64,000 bases of DNA from contig JAGQWJ010000009.1 in assembly GCA_020437395.1 (NCBI GenBank), forward strand, positions 1 through 64,000. The letters run 5' to 3'. The notes under the pieces were generated by a model, which saw only the letters and a program-made list of their open reading frames with translations, did not search any database and was not told where the DNA came from. Numbering within the stretch: position 1 is the stretch's first letter; each line of letters begins with the position of its first letter. This DNA comes from Ignavibacteriota bacterium. Its GTDB lineage: Bacteria > Bacteroidota > Ignavibacteria > Kapaibacteriales > UBA2268. Positions 1 to 6,872 of this stretch are shown here, piece after piece. A program made the translations under genes and the position numbers.

Positions 1-14
1 TGAATTTTAAAACA

Positions 15-263
15 ATGATTGAAGAAAGAACAAATTATTATAATTCCATTATATTTAATCCAAAGAGTGTTAAAATGGACGATATTGAAAGTTCATTATT
101 TCTAAAATACTCAGATAATAATCATACTCCTGCCATTATTATTAAATCAAAAGAATATTATTTTTATCAAAACAAAAGTCTCTTTATTAAAGGAAATAAA
201 ATTGAACTAGATTCTTTTGGTATTGAATTACTACTTAAATTTAAAGGTTTATACTCTAAATAA
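15..263 (+). CDS. Unknown protein at the window edge, possibly 5'-truncated
   Basis: I do not recognise this protein. From the first ATG it gives 82 residues, rich in Asn, Lys, Tyr and Ile, with no signal peptide or membrane segment. The frame is open all the way to base 1 (codons for Asn-Phe-Lys-Thr precede the ATG), so this may be the C-terminal part of a longer gene that starts outside the window. Base composition resembles the neighbours. The alternating charged and aromatic pattern suggests a beta-rich domain, but that is only an impression. Confidence 0.5.
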   Translation: MIEERTNYYNSIIFNPKSVKMDDIESSLFLKYSDNNHTPAIIIKSKEYYFYQNKSLFIKGNKIELDSFGIELLLKFKGLYSK

Positions 264-265
264 CA

Positions 266-346
266 GTGTTTCACTACGTTGAAGTTAATTTAATCAACAA
301 TAAGCACGGCACAGAAGAGAAAGTAGTGAAAGTGGTGGTGGAGTAG
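266..346 (+). pseudogene. Possible gene remnant or micro-ORF (26 codons)
   Basis: A GTG-initiated frame encodes 26 residues ending KVVKVVVE before a TAG stop. It sits between two unrelated genes, and its second half (about 300-346) is clearly richer in G than the rest of the area. It also contains an inverted repeat, TTTCACTAC (269-277) with GTAGTGAAA (323-331). The amphipathic Lys/Val ending looks like a real protein C-terminus, so it may be the tail of a degraded gene; chance is an equally fair explanation. Confidence 0.2.
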
Positions 347-347
347 A

Positions 348-596
348 TTACCTCAGCAAATCAATCAGTATATAGCTTATTAAACAAGTAAAGCCAGTTA
401 TAATTGTTAAATCTATCACGAAGTTTAGCACTTTATTCTGGCTTTTTCTGAATACTGCCGACATAAAGTATCCTACTGATATAATTAGAAATATCAGAGC
501 TAGAAGATTATTACCAATATCTTTGAAGTATATAGATAGTGCTAATCCACCAATACAGAAACCGTAGATTATTATATTTTTGAATAGTTTATACAT
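348..596 (-). CDS. Small hydrophobic membrane protein
   Basis: An 82-residue protein with about three hydrophobic segments (roughly residues 7-24, 29-47 and 60-80) and a short basic loop (RKSQNK) near the middle, so a small inner-membrane protein. The family is not recognised. Its ATG overlaps the stop codon of the DUF5522 gene upstream by one base (TAATG), a layout that usually means translational coupling, so it is probably the last gene of the kbl transcript. It converges on the edge gene without an obvious terminator. Function unknown. Confidence 0.6.
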   Translation of the reverse strand: MYKLFKNIIIYGFCIGGLALSIYFKDIGNNLLALIFLIISVGYFMSAVFRKSQNKVLNFVIDLTIITGFTCLISYILIDLLR

Positions 597-751
597 TATT
601 GTTTTTTCTCATATCCATAGGGGCAATGTTTGCAGCCAGATTTGCAACACCAACCACGTTTTTTGTGATATTCTTCTGTGAATACGAAATAACCGCGATC
701 ATCTATATAGTAATCGCGGCCTTCCGTTAACTTTTTATCATTTGATGACAT
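596..751 (-). CDS. DUF5522-like small Cys-rich protein
   Basis: A 51-residue protein starting MSSNDKKL. It carries the block YFVFTEEYHKKRG followed by WCCKSGCKHCPYGY (residues 34-47). This arrangement, an aromatic FT-x-x-YH segment and then CC-x-x-GC-x-HCPYG, is what I know from the DUF5522 family of Bacteroidota and some Proteobacteria. Four of its cysteines (35, 36, 40, 43) and a histidine (42) could bind a metal; the biochemical role is not known. The ATG lies inside the 3' end of kbl (14-base overlap) and the stop overlaps the next ATG, so it is probably translated from the kbl transcript. The family match is from memory of the motif, not a search. Confidence 0.8.
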   Translation of the reverse strand: MSSNDKKLTEGRDYYIDDRGYFVFTEEYHKKRGWCCKSGCKHCPYGYEKKQ

Positions 752-1979
752 TCAGTTCTTTACCGACTTTTATAAATGCCTCTATAGCTTTAGTAACTTG
801 CTCATCTGTATGTCCAGCAGAGAGTTGTACTCGGATTCTATCCATTTTCTTCGGCACTACTGGGAATGAGAAGGCGATAACGTATATACCTTCTTCAAGC
901 ATTCTATCTGCAAACTTAACGGCTAGCTTAGCACTATCGTCGAAGTTACGGAACATAATCGGAACAATAGGGTGTATGCTCTCTATTATGTCGAATCCAG
1001 CAGCATTTAGGTCATCTCTAAATCTTTTAGTATTCTTTCTGATTTGGTCTAGCAATGCAGTTGATTCCGTTATCATATCGATTGCTTCTGAAGTAGCGCC
1101 AACTACAGCAGGAGCTAATGAGTTAGAGAATAGATATGGACGGCCTTTGTTACGTAGCCATTCTATCATTTCTTTACGACCTGAGATACATCCACCAGAA
1201 GCACCGCCTAGTGCCTTACCGAAAGTTGTAGTGATAATATCGACCCTGTCCATTACGTCAAAGTGTTCGTGAGTACCTCGACCAGTTTTACCCATAAATC
1301 CTGTAGCATGACTATCATCTACCATTACCAATGCGTCGTATTTATCTGCCAAATCACATATTTCTTTTAACTTGGCTATATCACCATCCATTGAGAAAGC
1401 ACCATCAGTTGCTATCACTTTGAATCGGCAATCTTTCGCTTCTTGTAAACATTTTTCCAATCCTTTAGCAGACTTACCTGTAGCTTGATCTAGCTCTTCA
1501 ACATCTCTCATGTCAGAGTGCTTATATATCCATCTTTGTGCTTTACTTAGTCTAATACCATCTATAATAGAAGCGTGATTAAGTGCATCTGTGATAATAG
1601 CGTCTTCTGGTCCAAAGAAAGGCTCAAAGAATGCACCATTGGCATCAAAACAAGAGCTGAAAAGTATTGTCGATTCAGTTCCTAGAAACTTAGATATCTT
1701 TTCTTCTAATGCTAGGTGACTATCTTGTGTACCACAAATAAATCTAACAGATGAAAGTCCATACCCTCTTTTATCCATCTCTTTGTGTGCTGCTTCAACT
1801 ATTCTTGGGTGAGAAGACAATCCAAGATAATTATTAGCACAGAAGTTCAGTACTTGCTTACCATTTACTGTTATTTCAGATGATTGGGCTGAATCTATTC
1901 GTCTTTCTGTTTTATAAAGTTTTTCTTCTTTTAGTGTTTCAATTTCAGATTTTAGATAATCTTTGATACTTCCGTACAT
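738..1979 (-). CDS. kbl: Glycine C-acetyltransferase (2-amino-3-ketobutyrate CoA ligase)
   Basis: A pyridoxal-phosphate enzyme of the alpha-oxoamine synthase family that interconverts glycine plus acetyl-CoA and 2-amino-3-oxobutyrate plus CoA, the second step of threonine breakdown to glycine. At 413 residues it is slightly longer than the E. coli enzyme. Visible features are NFCANNYLGLSSHP near residue 45, His138 in DALNHASIIDG (ring-stacking His), VDDSHATG at 220-227 (PLP-binding Asp and His), and TTTFGKALGGASGG with the Schiff-base lysine at about K255. The partner threonine dehydrogenase is not in the window. A DUF5522 gene overlaps its 3' end. The relatives BioF, HemA and Spt share the fold; the motif set and length favour Kbl. 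It starts at ATG within an 18-bp sequence repeated upstream of the next gene. Confidence 0.93.
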   Translation of the reverse strand: MYGSIKDYLKSEIETLKEEKLYKTERRIDSAQSSEITVNGKQVLNFCANNYLGLSSHPRIVEAAHKEMDKRGYGLSSVRFICGTQDSHLALEEKISKFLGTESTILFSSCFDANGAFFEPFFGPEDAIITDALNHASIIDGIRLSKAQRWIYKHSDMRDVEELDQATGKSAKGLEKCLQEAKDCRFKVIATDGAFSMDGDIAKLKEICDLADKYDALVMVDDSHATGFMGKTGRGTHEHFDVMDRVDIITTTFGKALGGASGGCISGRKEMIEWLRNKGRPYLFSNSLAPAVVGATSEAIDMITESTALLDQIRKNTKRFRDDLNAAGFDIIESIHPIVPIMFRNFDDSAKLAVKFADRMLEEGIYVIAFSFPVVPKKMDRIRVQLSAGHTDEQVTKAIEAFIKVGKELNVIK

Positions 1980-1993
1980 ATTCTGACCTATTT
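1976..1993 (-). repeat. 18-bp leader repeat, copy 1 (kbl start)
   Basis: On the minus strand this reads AAATAGGTCAGAATATGT and includes the kbl start codon. An exact second copy covers the start codon of the lipoprotein gene upstream (2642-2659). The repeat places the same upstream bases at the same distance from both ATGs, so it may carry a shared translation or promoter element, or be a trace of an insertion or duplication. Confidence 0.75.
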
Positions 1994-2000
1994 ATTATAA

Positions 2001-2645
2001 TTAATTATTTATTTCTTCTTTTATTACAAAGTCTTTTACATCAAATGTAAATAGATATTCTAAATATTTATTATCTACCGTAAAAGGTAAATTAACTCTT
2101 ATTTTTCTGTATTTATATTCGTTTTTATATTCTTTTATATCTTCTTCGTTAGAATGACTTGAAGGTAGAATGCTTGTACCTTCCCTCCATCCAAAATAAC
2201 GCTTTGCAAGAATGAATTGAACTTTATCATTTGGCTTAAATAATAAAGGTGTTCTAATTTCATTCGATTCAAAAAAATAGTGATTTGACCTCATAATATC
2301 AAATTCATCGTTATGTCTATCTACATGGAAAAGAAATTTCCAGTTTAAAGTCAAATTATTATCAGAGAGATTCTCTATAGAAACCAGTATATTTTCCTCT
2401 TTAAATTCCCAAGAAGTAGAAATTATTTCATCTGAATAAAGATTCAAAAATTCATTTCCAATATTATCAATTTCTATTCTTCCATCCGAATTAAAATTAT
2501 TATCGACTTTTGAAAGCACTATTGGATAATATCCAGGAATAGAACTACAACTAACCATTAAAGGCAAAGAAACTAGTATAAGAAATTTCTTTATAAATGT
2601 GGAATATTTATATTGAATGAATTTATCATCAATATTACTGAACAT
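2001..2645 (-). CDS. Predicted lipoprotein of unknown function
   Basis: A 214-residue protein with a hydrophobic stretch FLILVSLPLMVSC whose last residue, Cys33, follows a usable lipobox (L-M-V-S-C), so it is probably a lipoprotein anchored in an envelope membrane. The mature part is rich in Asn, Phe and charged residues and looks beta-rich; no family is recognised. The first ATG gives an unusually long 20-residue N-region before the hydrophobic core and there is no later Met before it, so I keep this start; it also coincides with the leader repeat shared with kbl. It lies 21 bases upstream of kbl and may be co-transcribed with it. Confidence 0.65.
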   Translation of the reverse strand: MFSNIDDKFIQYKYSTFIKKFLILVSLPLMVSCSSIPGYYPIVLSKVDNNFNSDGRIEIDNIGNEFLNLYSDEIISTSWEFKEENILVSIENLSDNNLTLNWKFLFHVDRHNDEFDIMRSNHYFFESNEIRTPLLFKPNDKVQFILAKRYFGWREGTSILPSSHSNEEDIKEYKNEYKYRKIRVNLPFTVDNKYLEYLFTFDVKDFVIKEEINN

Positions 2646-2659
2646 ATTCTGACCTATTT
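2642..2659 (-). repeat. 18-bp leader repeat, copy 2 (lipoprotein start)
   Basis: Exact copy of the 18-bp sequence found over the kbl start codon (1976-1993), again including the ATG of the gene it precedes. Beyond it the flanks diverge: A-T-T-A follows in the kbl copy and a run of T in this one (plus-strand reading). Confidence 0.75.
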
Positions 2660-2708
2660 TTTTTAATTTGGATTTCTATTTTGGTAAATATAACGATTAA
2701 GAGAACAA

Positions 2709-4232
2709 ATGAACAAAGAGATTCGATACTTTTATCCAGTATTAATAATAATAGTCGTATTTTTTACCAGATTTGCATTCTTTTTAGACTACAATGTTTT
2801 TCTATCAGATGATGATGCAGGTTTTGCACTTGCAGCTCAAGATTATAATATTGAAGAATCAAGACCACATTTACCAGGGTACTATGTCTTAGTCAAGACT
2901 ATAGCTTTTGTGAATATAGTTACTAAAGATTCTTTTATTTCTATGAAATTACTAGTTTTAGCATTCTCATCTCTATCCGCATTGATTATCTTCAAGCTTT
3001 TCTTATTCTATTTCAATGAAGAAAAATCGTTTTGGCTTGTGATACTATTATTCACTAATCCGCTTATATGGTTTTATCAATGTACTCCCGAATCCTATGT
3101 ATATGATCTTTTCTTTTCATCTTTGATTGCCTTACTTTTTTATAAACGAAGTACATATTTTTATTTTCTTCCACTTATCTCTGTTATGGGTGGTATTCGA
3201 ATGAGCTCAGCATTCTTTCTAATCCCGCTCTACTTCTATATAACTTATGTATATGCAAAAGAAGGTAGATTATCAATGAAAGTATTAGCACTGGCTAATT
3301 TATTCGGATTATTAGTAACAGCATTTTGGCTTTTACCTTTGCTTAGCTCAGTAGGTGGATTTGCTGCTTATCTTAAGTTGTATGACACCCATAGTCCAAT
3401 GCCACCAATCGGACCTGTTAAGAATATAGCTGGATTTGTGGCTTATGCTATCACTTTCTTAATACCAGTATTTGCAGTATTCACATATTTAGGAATCAAG
3501 CGCAAATTCACAAAAATTAAATTAAATAAGGGTATAGTATTTAATCTTTTTTGGACTGTTCCGGCATTACTATTCTTTATATTTGGACACTATTCTAAAG
3601 GTTATATATTTTTAATCTACACTTCTATTATTCTTATTCTAGGAATAATATATTTCAATAATATTAAAGGATTTAAACTACTTTATAGTGTTATATTATT
3701 TCAGATAGCGTTCTTTTTATTGTATCCTTATGATAATATAGATCCGAATACGAATTTCAGACGAGAGGCACGTGCGACATCTTTAGTTGAGGTTTATTGG
3801 GATAGATTGAACTCTGGATACTTACATAGTCGTTCTAGGTTAAACCATTATAATGAAGTAAACTCTAGTTTTGAAGAATGTATAAACTATCTCAAATATC
3901 ATATTAGTAATCCAGTGATTTTCGATGGAAAATCTTCAGAAATGACAATTAATGCAGAGTCTTATAAATATTCTGGACTTAGGTTTGTTACCCAGAAAAA
4001 TTTTGATAGGGAAGACGAGTATATTGAACAATATGGACTAAGTTTGAAGTATAAATATGGTTTAACGGATTTATACAAGAAAGTATATATACTTTGTGAT
4101 AATAGGATGTTGAGTTATTATGAAGGTTTAACTGATAAAATTTATCAGAATCAGAAACATGCAATAATAAAAGTTAAAGCTGGGAAAGAAGAGGAATTTA
4201 AAGATTTTTATAAAAACCTTTATGCAAAATAG
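2709..4232 (+). CDS. GT-C type membrane glycosyltransferase (ArnT/PMT-like)
   Basis: A 507-residue polytopic membrane protein with about ten hydrophobic segments up to residue 350 and a soluble C-terminal domain of about 150 residues. After the first segment comes an acidic motif, LSDDDAGFALAAQDY (residues 33-47), followed by HLPGYYVLVK. The acidic motif in the first periplasmic loop and the PGYY element are hallmarks of GT-C enzymes, which move a sugar from a polyprenyl-phosphate carrier to an acceptor outside the inner membrane. Donor and acceptor cannot be read from the sequence. It converges on asnB with a three-base gap. A module making polyprenyl-phospho-arabinose lies elsewhere in the window; a link is possible but not shown. 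Confidence 0.7.
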   Translation: MNKEIRYFYPVLIIIVVFFTRFAFFLDYNVFLSDDDAGFALAAQDYNIEESRPHLPGYYVLVKTIAFVNIVTKDSFISMKLLVLAFSSLSALIIFKLFLFYFNEEKSFWLVILLFTNPLIWFYQCTPESYVYDLFFSSLIALLFYKRSTYFYFLPLISVMGGIRMSSAFFLIPLYFYITYVYAKEGRLSMKVLALANLFGLLVTAFWLLPLLSSVGGFAAYLKLYDTHSPMPPIGPVKNIAGFVAYAITFLIPVFAVFTYLGIKRKFTKIKLNKGIVFNLFWTVPALLFFIFGHYSKGYIFLIYTSIILILGIIYFNNIKGFKLLYSVILFQIAFFLLYPYDNIDPNTNFRREARATSLVEVYWDRLNSGYLHSRSRLNHYNEVNSSFEECINYLKYHISNPVIFDGKSSEMTINAESYKYSGLRFVTQKNFDREDEYIEQYGLSLKYKYGLTDLYKKVYILCDNRMLSYYEGLTDKIYQNQKHAIIKVKAGKEEEFKDFYKNLYAK

Positions 4233-4235
4233 AGA

Positions 4236-6134
4236 CTAGAAATATCTTTCGTACCAAGCACTTAAAGCGACAAGGTTGTAAATGTGAGAACCACGTTTTT
4301 TACCGGAATTGTGTACTTTTATGAGGTTACGTTTGAATTCATCATTGATAATACCCGTTTTCGCAAATTTAGATTCGAATAGATGATAGTGAGCTAGTTT
4401 TTTCCAAGGACCACGGAACCAATCATGAACAGGAGCTGCAAATCCCATTTTCTCTCTATAAATAATATCATCAGGCAAAATACCTGAAATTGCTTTTTTT
4501 AGTAATGATTTGGGTTCATCTCTATTTGGGACTTTTATTCTATCCGGAAGCGATGTTGTGAATTCCACTAATCTATGGTCTAAGAATGGAACTCTGGCTT
4601 CTAAATGATGAGCCATACCTATTTTATCAACTCTCATAAGAAGAACTTCTGCTAATCTTTGCTGTTGTTCCACATACATTATCTTTTCGAAATACTCAGC
4701 ATCAGTTTTTATATTCCCAATCTCATTATACAGTGATTTTGCATATTGATAGGGGATAGTAGGGTCTAACCTATAATCATTTTTCATTTTTTCAAGTGAA
4801 AATTGACCGAACATAGGAACACCACTCCAGCTAAATTCCTCATCATAACTTGCTCTACGTAAATATTCGAAGGCTAGATCTTGATTAAGTATTGGATTGA
4901 ATTTAGTTGCTATATTGTACCCAATCTTACGTAATGCTTTGGGCAACATTTGGTAGTATTTCCAATAAGAATTTTGGAGATTATATCCTTGTAACATCCA
5001 ACTATAACCAACGAATTGCTCGTCGCTACCTTCGCCAACTTGTATTACGGTTGTTCCTGACTCGTGTGTCAATTTACTAAGATAATAAAGAGGCATACAA
5101 ACTGGATCGCCATTCGGTTCATCTGTGTGCCACGCAATTTTGTCTATAATTTCTTTACAATCATTATCATCAATAAGAATTTCTCTGTGATTGGTACCAA
5201 ACTGTTTAGCGACCTTTCTAGCATATTTAAGCTCATTGTATTGTTCTAATTCTTTGAAGCCAACAGTATATGTGTCTATTGGTCTATCCATCAACTCTGC
5301 CATTAATGCAACATTCAAACTGGAGTCAATACCACCACTTAGAAATACTCCAAAAGGAACATCTGATATCATTCTTGATTTGACAGCTTCTCTGAGTAAT
5401 CTAACTGTTTCTTGTCCGGCATCTTCAAAACTAATATTATTATTAATCTTTGTTAGGGGAGTCCAATACTTCCTCCAATCTATTCCACTTTTATTCAGAG
5501 TAATTAATGAACCAGATTCAAGTTTCTTTATTCCTGCGAACAGACTTTCTTTCTTGCTAGACATAGCATAAGTAAGATAGTTTGGTAACTCTTTATAGTT
5601 AGGTTCTCTGCTAACTTCAGGGTGAGTTAGGATCGATTTTATTTCAGATGCAAAGATAAAAAGACCATCTTGGTAATAATAATAAAATGGCTTAACACCA
5701 ATTCTGTCTCTACACACGAAAAGTTCATTCTTTTCGCTATCCCATATAGCAAAAGCCCACATTCCAACGAGCTTATCAATTATTTCTTTACCGTAATACT
5801 TATACCCCTCTATAAGTACTTCAGTATCTGACCCTGATATAAATCTCAAACCTTTGGACTCTAATTCGTCTTTGATTACTTGGAAGTTATATATCTCGCC
5901 ATTGAATACTATTGTGTATCGCCCATCTGAAGTGGACATAGGTTGGATTCCTGCATCGGAAAGATCAATTATAGAGAGTCTTCTATGACTAAAACCACAT
6001 TTTCTGTTCTCTGACATCCAAGTAGAACCAGCATCAGGTCCACGATGTATAATCTCATTACCCATTTTCTGAAGTATTTTTAAGGTAATACTACTTTTGG
6101 TTCTGAAATCTACAACGCCTGCTATTCCACACAT
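4236..6134 (-). CDS. asnB: Asparagine synthase (glutamine-hydrolysing)
   Basis: A 632-residue class II amidotransferase that makes asparagine from aspartate, ATP and glutamine. The mature protein would begin at Cys2 (MCGIAGVVD), the glutaminase nucleophile. The N-terminal Ntn domain (about 1-210) contains HRGPDAGS, SHRRLSIIDLS and the NGEIYNF loop. The synthetase domain (about 235-600) contains the ATP pyrophosphatase loop FLSGGIDSS and VGEGSDEQFVGY. Length and the C-terminal YLEARVPFLDH-like element (HHLEARVPFLDHRLVEF) fit the AsnB group often found in surface-polysaccharide loci, so it may amidate a precursor other than free aspartate. It follows pdxJ by 18 bases and probably ends that operon. 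Confidence 0.93.
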   Translation of the reverse strand: MCGIAGVVDFRTKSSITLKILQKMGNEIIHRGPDAGSTWMSENRKCGFSHRRLSIIDLSDAGIQPMSTSDGRYTIVFNGEIYNFQVIKDELESKGLRFISGSDTEVLIEGYKYYGKEIIDKLVGMWAFAIWDSEKNELFVCRDRIGVKPFYYYYQDGLFIFASEIKSILTHPEVSREPNYKELPNYLTYAMSSKKESLFAGIKKLESGSLITLNKSGIDWRKYWTPLTKINNNISFEDAGQETVRLLREAVKSRMISDVPFGVFLSGGIDSSLNVALMAELMDRPIDTYTVGFKELEQYNELKYARKVAKQFGTNHREILIDDNDCKEIIDKIAWHTDEPNGDPVCMPLYYLSKLTHESGTTVIQVGEGSDEQFVGYSWMLQGYNLQNSYWKYYQMLPKALRKIGYNIATKFNPILNQDLAFEYLRRASYDEEFSWSGVPMFGQFSLEKMKNDYRLDPTIPYQYAKSLYNEIGNIKTDAEYFEKIMYVEQQQRLAEVLLMRVDKIGMAHHLEARVPFLDHRLVEFTTSLPDRIKVPNRDEPKSLLKKAISGILPDDIIYREKMGFAAPVHDWFRGPWKKLAHYHLFESKFAKTGIINDEFKRNLIKVHNSGKKRGSHIYNLVALSAWYERYF

Positions 6135-6152
6135 ACAATAACTTGATTTACT

Positions 6153-6872
6153 TTAGTTGGCTTCTATAATTGAAATGAATTTTTTGACAGTAGCTTCCAA
6201 TCCATATTTCAATGAATTAGATATGATAGAGTGACCAATACTAAGTTCATCGATTTCTCTTATCTTAGCTACTGCAGCGGTGTTATCAAGGTTCAAACCA
6301 TGACCAGCTGCAACTCTTAATCCTAAAGATTTAGCAAATAGTGTTGCTTCATTGATTCTAATTAATTCACCATTCTGTCGTGATGTCTCATCAGAAAGAT
6401 TTGCATAAGTTCCAGTATGTAATTCTACCATATCTGCGCCAACACTTTTTGCAATCTCAACTGCTGTTTTATCGGGTTCTATAAACAAGCTAACTTTTAT
6501 CCCCTTATCATGCATTTTTTTGCAAAGTGTAATCAACTCATGTTGAACAGCTAACACATTCAATCCACCTTCTGTAGTAAGTTCCAGTCTTCCTTCGGGG
6601 ACTATAGTAACAACGTGTGGAACAACGTCTAATGCTAATGCAATAATATCATCGTACATAGCCATTTCAAAATTGAGTAGAGTAGAAATATTATTCTTTA
6701 ATAAATAAACATCGGCATCTTTTATGTGTCTCCTGTCTTCTCGCAGATGACATACAATACCTTTTGCACCAGCAGCTTCTGCTATAAGTGCAGCTTCCAA
6801 AACATCTGGCTCTTTCTCGCCTCTTGCATTTCGGAGTGTTGCTACATGGTCTATATTCACATTAAGTATCAT
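6153..6872 (-). CDS. pdxJ: Pyridoxine 5'-phosphate synthase
   Basis: Closes the pyridine ring of vitamin B6 in the DXP-dependent pathway, joining 1-deoxyxylulose 5-phosphate with 3-amino-2-oxopropyl phosphate. At 239 residues it has the family length. Recognisable blocks are NVNIDHVATLRNARG at the N-terminus, CHLREDRRHIKD (residues 41-52, the catalytic loop), VTIVPEGRLELTTEGG, ELHTGTYA and the glycine-rich AAGHGLN. Its ATG overlaps the stop of the upstream OmpA-like gene by four bases, so the two are translationally coupled. The other DXP-pathway genes (pdxA, pdxB) are not in the window. Confidence 0.95.
   Translation of the reverse strand: MILNVNIDHVATLRNARGEKEPDVLEAALIAEAAGAKGIVCHLREDRRHIKDADVYLLKNNISTLLNFEMAMYDDIIALALDVVPHVVTIVPEGRLELTTEGGLNVLAVQHELITLCKKMHDKGIKVSLFIEPDKTAVEIAKSVGADMVELHTGTYANLSDETSRQNGELIRINEATLFAKSLGLRVAAGHGLNLDNTAAVAKIREIDELSIGHSIISNSLKYGLEATVKKFISIIEAN

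Noticed and set aside
742-1272. Plus-strand open frame of 176 codons opposite kbl
   Set aside because: It is the mirror of a well-supported enzyme and has no family motif, no spacing logic and low-complexity Ser/Ile content.
5191-5571. Plus-strand frames opposite asnB
   Set aside because: They lie wholly inside asnB on the other strand and encode nothing recognisable.
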